Shown here in pieces: positions 10,344 through 18,325 of a DNA stretch of 64,000 bases. The DNA is taken from positions 18,511 to 82,510 of the forward strand of contig DANY01000029.1 of NCBI GenBank assembly GCA_002501655.1, in the 5' to 3' direction. The position numbers were made by a program, and so were the translations under genes. The notes under the pieces were generated by a model. It made no database searches, was not told the origin of the DNA, and saw only the letters and a program-made list of their open reading frames with translations. This DNA comes from Methanoculleus sp. UBA303 (GTDB taxonomy: Archaea; Halobacteriota; Methanomicrobia; Methanomicrobiales; Methanoculleaceae). The stretch's first letter is position 1. Each line of letters opens with the position of its first letter.

Positions 10344-10907
10344 ATGAATGAGCACAAACCAGAGGAGTCCCTCAAGATAGAAAATATCGTTGCTTCAGCG
10401 AAAGTGACTGATTCTCTTGATCTCCCCTCTCTTGCCTCCCAGTTGAAGGACGCGGAATACAATAAAAAGCGGTTCCCCGGCGTCGTTCTCCGTATGCAGG
10501 ATCCGAAGATCGCCGCGCTCGTCTTCGGTTCCGGCAAGGTCGTCCTGACGGGTGCAAAGAGCATCGACAGCCTCTCGCGGGGACTGCAGATCCTCGCCGA
10601 GCAGCTGCGGGCGCTCAACATTGATATTCCCGAAAACCTGACCTACAAGGTCCAGAATATCGTCACGTCCGCAGACCTCGGAACGCCAATCAACTTAAAC
10701 AAGATTGCTGTGGGTTTCAACCTGGACAAGATCGAGTACGAGCCCGAGCAGTTTCCTGGTCTTGTATACCGGCTCGACGACCCGAAGGTGGTCGTCCTCC
10801 TCTTCGGATCCGGCAAACTGATCATCACGGGCGGCAAGGTGCCCGAAGATGCCAGGCGAGCGGTGCAACGGATCCTCTCCGAACTCTCCAGTCTCGGGCT
10901 CATCTGA
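10344..10907 (+). CDS. tbp: TATA-box-binding protein
   Basis: A 187-residue archaeal TBP, the general factor that recognises TATA boxes and recruits TFB and RNA polymerase. Its two imperfect repeats are plain: residues about 10-95 (IENIVASAKV, then FPGVVLRMQDPKIAALVFGS) and 100-187 (VQNIVTSADL, then FPGLVYRLDDPKVVVLLFGS). These fold as the DNA-binding saddle. Length is typical. It has its own promoter after acs, and a pyrimidine-rich T-tract at 10921-10933 probably terminates it. Confidence 0.97.
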   Translation: MNEHKPEESLKIENIVASAKVTDSLDLPSLASQLKDAEYNKKRFPGVVLRMQDPKIAALVFGSGKVVLTGAKSIDSLSRGLQILAEQLRALNIDIPENLTYKVQNIVTSADLGTPINLNKIAVGFNLDKIEYEPEQFPGLVYRLDDPKVVVLLFGSGKLIITGGKVPEDARRAVQRILSELSSLGLI

Positions 10908-11377
10908 ACTCTGATAAATATTCTCCTCTTTTTGGGACCTCCAGGACGCTCCGCGGGCTTCGGGTCCGGCAACCCCTCTTTCGCATAAACGCCGTGTCAC
11001 TGCAAAGCCCGGCGGCTCCGCATGCTCGCTCCCGGCCTGCACACCCGTTAAGGTGCAAACGTCGCCCCGGGGGCCTGCCGCTCGACCCGAAACCGCCGGT
11101 CCCGCCGCCCTCTCCGGCGCGTGGAGGGCTCGGGCACCGTATACCGGAGCCAGGGTCGTCAGCCGGGCTTTTCCGGCTGATCCGCACCCTGCTCCTCTCC
11201 CCGGGGGGTCACCCTCACCGCCCGGGGAAGCGCGATCCGGCGAAGAAAAAAAAGATAACATCAACGCAATGCCCTATTGATTCTCTTAAAACCACCATAA
11301 TCGCTAGATCTCCCATTAAAATAATAATATTTTTATAGTCAGATTTAAAACAATAGATACTACCTGATGGTGAACGG
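10908..11377. other. Intergenic region
   Basis: A pyrimidine/T tract at 10921-10933 follows tbp. About 270 strongly GC-rich bases come next, with no convincing frame. The region ends in an AT-rich promoter zone (11305-11365, including ATAATATTTTTATAG) for the regulator gene at 11378. No RNA gene was recognised. Confidence 0.5.
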
Positions 11378-11758
11378 ATGAGGTCAGACAAGGTACGATA
11401 TTTCACGCCACGCGACGAGGAACTCGCCGAACTCCTCATAGGTATCGGCATCAAGAGAAACGTCTCTAAAGTGCTTGTATATCTGGCGAATATAGAGGAA
11501 GCGACATCCCGCGATATCGAGCGGGGCACCGATCTCCGCCAACCTGAAGTCAGCATCGCCATGCGCTACCTCAAGGAGTGCGACTGGATTGATACCCGCG
11601 AGAGCAAGTCGGAGAGCAAAGGACGACCGGTGAAGATCTATACGCTTTCCCGCCCGATAACAGAGATCATGGATACGATCGAGAAGGAAAAGAAGAAAGA
11701 AGCCCGGCACCAGTTAGACCTTATCCAGAAGATGCGGGAATGTATATCAATGCAGTGA
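11378..11758 (+). CDS. Winged-helix transcriptional regulator
   Basis: A 126-residue DNA-binding protein. A winged helix-turn-helix covers about residues 25-90 (KVLVYLANIEEATSRDIER, then QPEVSIAMRYLKECDWI), resembling the TrmB/MarR-like fold of archaeal regulators. A charged C-terminal helix (about 95-120, rich in EKEKKKE) probably forms the dimer. No ligand-binding domain is present. An AT-rich promoter precedes it. Its 3' end overlaps the 3' end of rpiA by 12 bases on the opposite strand. Target genes are unknown. Confidence 0.8.
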   Translation: MRSDKVRYFTPRDEELAELLIGIGIKRNVSKVLVYLANIEEATSRDIERGTDLRQPEVSIAMRYLKECDWIDTRESKSESKGRPVKIYTLSRPITEIMDTIEKEKKKEARHQLDLIQKMRECISMQ

Positions 11759-12445
11759 TACGACGCGGCAACCTGTTTCCTCACCAACAATAATCGTTAT
11801 CTTTTCTCCATAGGCGGTAAAAAGACCGCACTCCAGTGCACCTGGAATGGTGGCTATCTCAGTTTCCAGGTCCCGAGGCTTCTCGATCGCTCCGAAGTCA
11901 CAATCAAGGATGAGGTTGCCGTTGTCGGTGACGACCGGACCGTCTTTCTTCACCCCTTCCCGGAGAACCGGGCCTGCGCCGAGGAGAGCGAGGCGCCGGA
12001 AGACTCCCGCAGAGGCAAACGGGAGCACCTCGACCGGGACAGGCGCATCCAGCGTATCGACCATCTTTGTCGAGTCAACGACGATGAGCACCTTCCGGGC
12101 CGCGTCGCAGACGCACTTCTCCCGGAGATGCGCCGCTCCGCGCCCCTTAATCAGGTTCAGGGCCGGATCAACCTGATCGGCCCCGTCGATGGCGATATCG
12201 AGTTCGGGGTGCTCATCGAGGCTGGAGAGCGGGATGCCGTACTGGCGTGCCCGGATGGCCGCCTGGTAGGATGTCGGGATGCCTACAATATGGAGGCCAT
12301 CTCTGACAATCCGCTCGCCCAGCCGTTCCATAGCAAAGAAGACGGTCGACCCGGTACCGAGACCGACGGCCATCCCGTCTTCGACCATCTCGGCCGCCCG
12401 GTAACCTGCGTTTCGCTTCGACTCTACCTGCTGCGCTGCATTCAT
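11747..12445 (-). CDS. rpiA: Ribose-5-phosphate isomerase A
   Basis: A 232-residue enzyme interconverting ribose 5-phosphate and ribulose 5-phosphate. The phosphate-binding loop GLGTGST lies near residue 27, and the family motifs IDGADQVD and GRGAAHLREK (with the catalytic Asp/Glu/Lys set) follow at about 85-105. The upstream ATG at 12466, directly abutting the surE stop, would add seven residues. The internal ATG was chosen because it has an AGGTGA site upstream and gives the spacing to GLGTGST seen in archaeal RpiA. It follows surE in one operon, pairing nucleotide dephosphorylation with pentose-phosphate handling. Confidence 0.93.
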   Translation of the reverse strand: MNAAQQVESKRNAGYRAAEMVEDGMAVGLGTGSTVFFAMERLGERIVRDGLHIVGIPTSYQAAIRARQYGIPLSSLDEHPELDIAIDGADQVDPALNLIKGRGAAHLREKCVCDAARKVLIVVDSTKMVDTLDAPVPVEVLPFASAGVFRRLALLGAGPVLREGVKKDGPVVTDNGNLILDCDFGAIEKPRDLETEIATIPGALECGLFTAYGEKITIIVGEETGCRVVSLH

Positions 12446-12466
12446 AGCGTATTCTTCACCTTTCAT

Positions 12467-13258
12467 TCAGATACCTGTGCCGTCAAAGATGCCCCTGAGG
12501 TCGTCCGTGGCCCCGAATGCCGTGCAATCGAGCGTTATGGGTGTGATGGATATGTTGCCCTTCTGCACAGCATGCACATCGGTCCCTTCTTCCGCATCCT
12601 CGTGCAGGGGTCCGTCGATCCAGTAGTAGGGGCGCCCGCGAGGGTCGAGGCGTTCCTCCACGCCGGTGTAGAAGAGTTTCTCGGCAAGGCGGGTGATCTC
12701 GTAGCCGCCGCGTACCGGTGTCGGGATATTCACGTTGATGACGTGAGCACCTCCGGGGAACCCGTTTGAGAGGATCTTCTCGCAGACCTCGCGGACCACT
12801 CGCTTCGCTTCACAGAATCGGTCCGTGACGCCTGATGGATCATCGAACTTATCGCCCTGGTCTTCCACCTGGAGCGAGAAGGCAAGGGACGGCACTCCCT
12901 GGTTCGACGCCTCAAGTGCGGCACCGACGGTCCCCGATGTCATGATGGACTCGTACGAGAGGTTTTCACCGATGTTGACGCCGCTGACCACAAGGTCCGG
13001 GTTCAGGTGCAGTGCAAACAGCCCGATGATCACGGCATCAGTCGGTTTCCCGCCGACCGAGTATGCCGGCACACCGTTCATCGTCACCCTCGTTGCCCGG
13101 ATCGGCTCGAAGATGGAGATCGATCGCCCTACAGCGCTCTGCTGGGTTGCGGGCGCGACCACGGTGACGTCGGCGATTGGTGCGAGCGCGTCATATGCCG
13201 CCCAGAGTCCCGCGGACGTGATCCCATCATCGTTGGTGAGCATTATCTTCGGCTTCAT
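12467..13258 (-). CDS. surE: 5'/3'-nucleotidase SurE
   Basis: A 263-residue metal-dependent phosphatase that removes phosphate from nucleoside monophosphates. The N-terminal metal-binding motif LTNDDGITSAGL (adjacent aspartates at residues 10-11) and the SGVNIGENLSYESIMTSGTV stretch (about 97-116) are the SurE hallmarks; the second carries the conserved asparagine. Length matches the family. Its stop abuts the alternative rpiA start with no gap. It is divergent from mfnD. Confidence 0.95.
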   Translation of the reverse strand: MKPKIMLTNDDGITSAGLWAAYDALAPIADVTVVAPATQQSAVGRSISIFEPIRATRVTMNGVPAYSVGGKPTDAVIIGLFALHLNPDLVVSGVNIGENLSYESIMTSGTVGAALEASNQGVPSLAFSLQVEDQGDKFDDPSGVTDRFCEAKRVVREVCEKILSNGFPGGAHVINVNIPTPVRGGYEITRLAEKLFYTGVEERLDPRGRPYYWIDGPLHEDAEEGTDVHAVQKGNISITPITLDCTAFGATDDLRGIFDGTGI

Positions 13259-13340
13259 CCTTGTCTATAGGGTTGTTCCCGCGCATCAAATACTTGCCCG
13301 ATCGTCAGGGTCAAGTCTTCAGTAGCCAACCTGTACTGTG

Positions 13341-14228
13341 ATGAAGGTTTTTCTCGCTGAATACTCCGTGTGCAACGACCCCGGGCTTGCGCCTGAGGGT
13401 GCCGCCATGCTTGCCGCGATAAGCGGGAGTTTCGAGAGGTGCGGCTACGATGTGGTGACGCCGGAGGGGCCCGACCTTGAAGACGGGATCCGGAGCCTCG
13501 CGCCGGGATGCGACGCAGGAATGGTCATTGCACCGGACCACCTCCTCTTCCGGTACACGCAACTTCTCGAGCAGTTCACCCACAACATCGGGTGCGGAAG
13601 CATGAATGCAGCCGTCTGCGCCAATAAACAGCGGGCGGCAGCGATCCTTGCCCGGCACGGGATAGAGGTCCCCCCCGACGCCGACGAGGGGAGACGGGTC
13701 GTCAAGCCGATTATGGGCTGCGGTTCCCAGGGTGTCAGGCTGACGGATGAGAAGCCGGGCGCCGGCGAGTTCGCCCAGGCTTACGTCGAGGGAGAGACGC
13801 TGAGCGTGAGCCTCGTAGGGAGCCGGGTGACCGGCAACGTCTGCGAGTATTACTCGGGCAACCCTCCGCTCGTGCTCGCCGTCAACCGGCAGGAGATCGA
13901 CGTCGCGGAAGATGGGAGTTTCCGGTACCTCGGGGGTGAGACACCCGTTCACCCCGATCGCGAGGAGGAGATCGTCGCCACCGCCGTCCGGGCGATGAAC
14001 ATACTCGGATGCCAGGGGTATGCCGGGATCGACGTCATCGTGGGAGACCGCGTCTACGTTGTAGATGTCAACCCGAGACCCACGACCAGCCTGGTCGGCA
14101 TCGTTGCCGTCATGGAGGAGGAGATCGCCGATATCCTCATCAAGGCGTCGCACGGCGAAGCGCCGGCAGAGGTGCACCTCTCCGGGAGGGTGCGGTTCGA
14201 TACGGGCGGGAGGGTCAGCCGGCCATGA
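13341..14228 (+). CDS. mfnD: Tyramine--L-glutamate ligase, ATP-grasp family
   Basis: A 295-residue ATP-grasp ligase that joins glutamate to tyramine in methanofuran biosynthesis. ATP-grasp features visible are the glycine-rich nucleotide region near VVKPIMGCGSQGVR (about residues 115-128), the VEGETLSVSL strand, and the metal-binding C-terminal GYAGIDVIVGDRVYVVDVNP with its Asp/Asn ligands. The family resembles MJ0815-type MfnD. The next gene, overlapping by four bases, encodes the later-acting MfnF, which strongly supports the assignment. A GTG one codon upstream is an alternative start. Confidence 0.9.
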   Translation: MKVFLAEYSVCNDPGLAPEGAAMLAAISGSFERCGYDVVTPEGPDLEDGIRSLAPGCDAGMVIAPDHLLFRYTQLLEQFTHNIGCGSMNAAVCANKQRAAAILARHGIEVPPDADEGRRVVKPIMGCGSQGVRLTDEKPGAGEFAQAYVEGETLSVSLVGSRVTGNVCEYYSGNPPLVLAVNRQEIDVAEDGSFRYLGGETPVHPDREEEIVATAVRAMNILGCQGYAGIDVIVGDRVYVVDVNPRPTTSLVGIVAVMEEEIADILIKASHGEAPAEVHLSGRVRFDTGGRVSRP

Positions 14229-15148
14229 TCGGCATCGATATCGGCGGTGCGAACCTCAAGGTCGTCGACGACGCCGGTGTGCATATCCATTACTGCCCGC
14301 TCTGGCAGGGTGCGCCGCTCGCCGAACTCCTTGAGCCGTATGCCGGATCCGCCGCCGTGGTGATGAGTGGAGAACTGGCGGACTGCTTTCCGAGCAAGAT
14401 CGAAGGTATCCGGTGGATTGTCGGGGCCGTTCACGCGGTCATCCCCGATGCCGCCTTCTACGGCACCGACGCGGCGTTCCATACCCGGCCGGTCCTGGAC
14501 CTTGCCGCCGCGAACTGGCTGGCATCGGCTGATTACCTGCGGAAAGAGTACGCCGATGCGGTGCTCCTCGATGTGGGGAGCACCACCGCCGATGTCATTC
14601 CTCTCAACCGTTTTGAGAACCTCAAAGGGCTGACCGACACCAGGCGGCTGCAGAAGCAGTACCTCGTCTACACCGGCATGCTCAGGACGAACGTCGCCAC
14701 GCTCTTGTCGTCGGTCACGCTGGATGGAACAGTAACCCCGGTGAGCACCGAGTACTTCGCGACCAGCGCCGACGCGCACCTCGTGCTCGGTCACATCACT
14801 CCGGAGGACTACACCTGCCCGGCACCGGACAACGGCGAGAAGACGCCGGCGGCGGCGGCGAGGAGGCTCGCCCGGGTTGTCTGCGCCGATATCGATGAGA
14901 TCGGGAACTCCGGAGCCCTCCAGGTCGCCCGCCAGTTCTGGGAGGTCCAGCGGACGCTGATCGTCCGCGCAGTGGGGCGTGCACTCTTCCAGAGCGGTGC
15001 CGGGCGTGTGATCACAGCAGGAATAGGGGCAGACCTCTTTGCCCGTGAGCTCAACGGCGTCGCGCTGGAGCAGGAACTCGGAGAGGTCTCGGACGCACTG
15101 CCTGCGTACGCGGTCAGGGAGGTGGCGCTACGAGCCGGAGGGGATTGA
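14225..15148 (+). CDS. mfnF: Methanofuran biosynthesis protein MfnF (hydantoinase/oxoprolinase-like)
   Basis: A 307-residue member of the ASKHA-type 'H4MPT-linked C1 transfer pathway' family. MfnF couples the phosphorylated aminomethylfuran unit to gamma-glutamyltyramine during methanofuran assembly. The N-terminal phosphate-1 motif MIGIDIGGANLKVV and the second motif LLDVGSTTADVIPL (about residues 117-130) are clear, as is the C-terminal ITAGIGADLFAREL segment. A longer open frame extends upstream in another frame of mfnD, but the ATG overlapping the mfnD stop gives the correct N terminus. It is cotranscribed with mfnD. Confidence 0.9.
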   Translation: MIGIDIGGANLKVVDDAGVHIHYCPLWQGAPLAELLEPYAGSAAVVMSGELADCFPSKIEGIRWIVGAVHAVIPDAAFYGTDAAFHTRPVLDLAAANWLASADYLRKEYADAVLLDVGSTTADVIPLNRFENLKGLTDTRRLQKQYLVYTGMLRTNVATLLSSVTLDGTVTPVSTEYFATSADAHLVLGHITPEDYTCPAPDNGEKTPAAAARRLARVVCADIDEIGNSGALQVARQFWEVQRTLIVRAVGRALFQSGAGRVITAGIGADLFARELNGVALEQELGEVSDALPAYAVREVALRAGGD

Positions 15149-15387
15149 CTCTTCTCCTGCTGGCGGTATCAGTCGCCATCACAGCGGTGTCACTGATCCT
15201 CGGCTTTCCGTTCTTCTTTCTCTTACTCTTCATACCGCTGATCCCGCTCTTCGGAAGACCTCCTGTCGTGAGGCGCTGCCCTACCTGCGGATGGGAAACT
15301 ACAGGCAGCGAGCACTTCTGCCCCTACGATGGGACGGCGCTCACGCCCGAGGGTGGAGGTGGCGAGGTTCAGCAGGGAGAGCGGTAG
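15145..15387 (+). CDS. Small membrane protein with C-terminal zinc ribbon
   Basis: An 80-residue protein: a hydrophobic N-terminal hairpin (about residues 1-40) followed by a CPTCGWETTGSEHFCPYDG zinc-ribbon-like motif (C45/C48 with a downstream Cys). The best start is a TTG overlapping the mfnF stop, so expression would depend on mfnF translation. Its last 55 codons or so run antisense to the gene at 15223-15849. Function unknown; the ribbon suggests protein or nucleic-acid contact at the membrane. Confidence 0.55.
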   Translation: MTLLLLAVSVAITAVSLILGFPFFFLLLFIPLIPLFGRPPVVRRCPTCGWETTGSEHFCPYDGTALTPEGGGGEVQQGER

Positions 15388-15849
15388 AGGGAGGCCGAAG
15401 AGTTCGGTTGCCGGGATCGCACCGAAGTCCCGGGAGGCGTAGTTCCGGATGGTTCCCCTATCCACGATGATCCCCATCGCCCGGAGGTATTGTGCCACAC
15501 GGTTGAAGGGCATCTGCTGCGACAGGAGGAGGCAGAGGTCGACGACGGGCGACGCAAGACGAGTATCGGGGTAGAACGGTGCGTCTGCGTAGCAGAGAGT
15601 TCCGCACCGCCGGCAGTAGAAACGCTTCACGGAGACCCGGATCGTGCGCTCCTTTCCGTTCTCGAGTATGACGGCAAACCGCTTTGCCCGCAGGTCGTGC
15701 CCGGTCACCGGACCGCTGCACGACGGGCAGGCATCGAGACGGGTGAATTTCACGCCGTCCATTGACGCCAGGGCGTGCCCCACCAGGTCAGTGAGCATCG
15801 GTGGAACCGGTAGTGTCTTCTTCACAATGATATTCCTCTCCCTCTGCAA
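15223..15849 (-). CDS. Zinc-ribbon/HTH protein, possibly a transposase N-terminal fragment
   Basis: A 208-residue frame. The part that looks authentic (about residues 1-165) has two CxxC pairs, ACPSC and CRRC, spaced like a zinc ribbon. It continues with SPVVDLCLLLSQQMPFNRVA and LRAMGIIVDRGTIRNYA, which looks like a helix-turn-helix. This N-terminal layout occurs in DDE transposases and in stand-alone archaeal proteins. The last 45 or so residues lie antisense to the zinc-ribbon membrane protein and look non-native (arginine-rich), so the frame may be truncated or read through. No inverted repeats of an insertion sequence were found. Confidence 0.55.
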   Translation of the reverse strand: MQRERNIIVKKTLPVPPMLTDLVGHALASMDGVKFTRLDACPSCSGPVTGHDLRAKRFAVILENGKERTIRVSVKRFYCRRCGTLCYADAPFYPDTRLASPVVDLCLLLSQQMPFNRVAQYLRAMGIIVDRGTIRNYASRDFGAIPATELFGLPLPLSLLNLATSTLGRERRPIVGAEVLAACSFPSAGRAAPHDRRSSEERDQRYEE

Positions 15850-16256
15850 CTGTGTGAGAGGTATAGACTTCCACCGATAATAACATCTTCCTCAGACCGA
15901 GTGAGTGGGGGATGGGCAGCTCCGAGGTCATTTCAGCCCGCAGAATAGGTGCTCCGGAGAACGCTCGCTTTTTGCCTGCCCTGCCATCCTCACTTCAGTC
16001 CGGGGCATCACCCGGACTCTGCAAGCGACCCGAGAAGCCGCCACCTTGTGGCATTGGTTTAGCACTTATGGCTGGGCCAAATCGGTGTGGAAATCCACAT
16101 TCTGCAGAGAATTATTCGCGTAAAAACTCAAAGAAACGATACCGATTGTTATTCTCCAGCCAATGCTGCTGGAGATTGGGGGGCGGATCCAGTTAACTAC
16201 CATAATTTAAGTAGCTTAACATCCGATATTCGGTTCGCCTTAGAGGTGATAAGAAT
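15850..16256. other. Divergent intergenic region with stem-loops and fdh promoter
   Basis: About 400 bases between the zinc-ribbon/HTH gene and fdhA. It holds three inverted repeats: an 8-bp stem with a 6-base loop at 15997-16018, TGTGGA-AA-TCCACA at 16086-16099, and a 7-bp stem CTCCAGC/GCTGGAG at 16154-16174. An AT-rich TATA-like stretch at about 16201-16210 and a GAGGTGAT ribosome-binding site just before the fdhA ATG follow. Confidence 0.5.
16154..16174. promoter_or_regulatory. Inverted repeat upstream of first fdhA
   Basis: CTCCAGC at 16154-16160 pairs perfectly with GCTGGAG at 16168-16174 across a 7-base gap, about 30-45 bases upstream of the presumed TATA element. It could be a regulator site or a transcript hairpin; its role is not known. 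Confidence 0.4.
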
Positions 16257-18323
16257 ATGACGTTGAAGTATGTACAGACAACATGTCCCTACTGCGGAAC
16301 TGGCTGTAGTTTCAACCTTGTCGTCCAGGACGGCAAAGTAGTTGGAACAGCACCGTACCGTCGTTCACCTGTCAACGAAGGGAAGGTCTGCCCGAAGGGC
16401 ACCTATGCTCACGAGTTCGTGAACAGCCCGGACCGCCTGACAAAGCCGCTCATCAAGAAAGACGGCAAGTTCGTCGAGGCGACCTGGGATGAGGCTTATG
16501 ACCTGATTGCGCAGAAATTCAAGTCCTACAAGCCCGACGAGTTCGCGGCGCTTGCATCGGCCCGGGTCTCCAATGAGGAGAACTACCTGCTGATGAAGTT
16601 CGCCCGCGGCGTCATGAAGTCCCGGCACATCGACCACTGCGCCCGGCTCTGCCATGCATCCACCGTCGCGGGCCTTGCTGCGTCGTTCGGCTCCGGTGCG
16701 ATGACGAACTCGATTCTCGACATCGCCGAGTCGAAGTGCGTCTTCGTCATCGGGTCCAACACCTTCGAGCAGCACCCCCTCATCGGCCGCAAGATCGTCC
16801 AGGCCAAGATGAACGGCGCAAAGGTGATCGTAGCCGACCCGCGCTACACCCCAACCGCCCGGCAGGCCGACCTCTACATGCCGTTCGTCTCCGGCTCCGA
16901 CGTCGCCATCCTCAACTGCATGATGCAGCAGATCATCAGGAACGGCTGGGAGGACAAGGAGTTCATCGCCAGGAGGACGAAGGACTACGAGAAACTCAAG
17001 GAAGTCGTCATGAAGGAGGCCTACAGCCTTGAGAACGTCTCGAAGATCTCCGGAATTCCGGTCGAGAGTCTCAAGACCGCAGCCGAGTGGTTCGGCACCA
17101 CGAAGCCCGGTGCGATCCTCTACTCGATGGGGATCACCCAGCACACCGTCGGCGTGGACAACGTCCGATCGACCGCCAATATCCAGATGCTCACCGGTAA
17201 CCTGGGCAAGCCCGGCAGCGGCGTGAACGCGCTCCGTGGCCAGAACAACGTGCAGGGTGCCTGCGACATGGGCGCGCTCCCGGTCGTCTTCACCGGCTAC
17301 CAGAAGGTCACCGATGCAGCCGCCCACAAGAAGTTCGCCGACGCCTGGGGCTTCCCCGACGGCATCTGCGAGCCGAAGAACGGCTACGAGGTCACTGTCA
17401 TGATGGACGTCCTGACCGACAAGCCCGGCGAACTCAAGTGCATGTACATCATGGGCGAGAATCCGATGCTCTCCGACCCGGACCTCAACCACGTCAAGCA
17501 TGCCCTCGAGAGCCTGGAGTTCCTGGTTGTCCAGGATATCTTCCTGACCGAGACCGCCGAACTCGCCGACGTCGTCCTCCCCGCCGCCTGCTATGCAGAG
17601 CGGGACGGCACCCAGACCAGCACCGAGCGGCGCGTCCAGATGTGGCGCAAAGCCCAGAGCCCGCCCGGCGAGGCGAAGGAAGACTGGCAGATCATCAGCG
17701 AACTTGCCGCACGGATGGGCTACGCAAAACAGTTCCCCTACCAGGATATCGAGGAGATCTTCACCGAGGTCGCCGCAGTCACCCCGTCCTACCACGGCAT
17801 GAACTACGAGCGGCTCAACCGGCCTGAAGCACTCCACTGGCCCTGCCCCACCACAGAACACCCGGGAACGCCGATCCTCCACAAGGAGAAGTTCTCCCAC
17901 CCCGACGGCATCGGCGTCTTTGCCCCGATCGAGTGGAAGCCGCCGGCGGAAGTCCCCGACGCGGAGTATCCGTTCGTCCTCACGACCGGCCGTGTCCTCT
18001 GGCACTGGCACACCGGGTCCATGACCCGCCGGTCCGCAACCCTCGATGCCGAGGTCCCCACTGGCTGGATCGAGATCAACCCCGAGGACGCGAAGGCACT
18101 CGGCATCAAGAACAAGGAGAAGGTCCGTGCCATCACCCGCCGTGGATCCGTCGACGTCCCCGCGAAGGTGACCCCCGACATCATGAAGGGTATCATGTTC
18201 ATGCCGTTCCACTTCGCCGAATGTGCAGCGAACATACTGACGAACAACGCACTCGACCCGATAGCAAAGATCCCTGAGTTCAAGGCTTGTGCTGTCAAGG
18301 TTGAGAAGATTACGGAGGCCTGA
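16257..18323 (+). CDS. fdhA: Formate dehydrogenase alpha subunit (F420-type), copy 1
   Basis: A 688-residue molybdopterin (Mo or W) catalytic subunit that oxidises formate to CO2 and passes electrons through its [4Fe-4S] cluster to FdhB for F420 reduction. The cluster ligands are in CPYCGTGC (C10, C13, C17) and VCPKG (C45). The metal-ligand cysteine with adjacent histidine is in CARLCHAST (C132-H133), a cysteine rather than selenocysteine form. The C-terminal dinucleotide-binding domain (from about 560) is complete. A GAGGTGAT site precedes the ATG, and fdhB starts two bases after the stop. Central regions are nearly identical to copy 2 at 19703. Confidence 0.96.
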   Translation: MTLKYVQTTCPYCGTGCSFNLVVQDGKVVGTAPYRRSPVNEGKVCPKGTYAHEFVNSPDRLTKPLIKKDGKFVEATWDEAYDLIAQKFKSYKPDEFAALASARVSNEENYLLMKFARGVMKSRHIDHCARLCHASTVAGLAASFGSGAMTNSILDIAESKCVFVIGSNTFEQHPLIGRKIVQAKMNGAKVIVADPRYTPTARQADLYMPFVSGSDVAILNCMMQQIIRNGWEDKEFIARRTKDYEKLKEVVMKEAYSLENVSKISGIPVESLKTAAEWFGTTKPGAILYSMGITQHTVGVDNVRSTANIQMLTGNLGKPGSGVNALRGQNNVQGACDMGALPVVFTGYQKVTDAAAHKKFADAWGFPDGICEPKNGYEVTVMMDVLTDKPGELKCMYIMGENPMLSDPDLNHVKHALESLEFLVVQDIFLTETAELADVVLPAACYAERDGTQTSTERRVQMWRKAQSPPGEAKEDWQIISELAARMGYAKQFPYQDIEEIFTEVAAVTPSYHGMNYERLNRPEALHWPCPTTEHPGTPILHKEKFSHPDGIGVFAPIEWKPPAEVPDAEYPFVLTTGRVLWHWHTGSMTRRSATLDAEVPTGWIEINPEDAKALGIKNKEKVRAITRRGSVDVPAKVTPDIMKGIMFMPFHFAECAANILTNNALDPIAKIPEFKACAVKVEKITEA

Positions 18324-18325
18324 AC

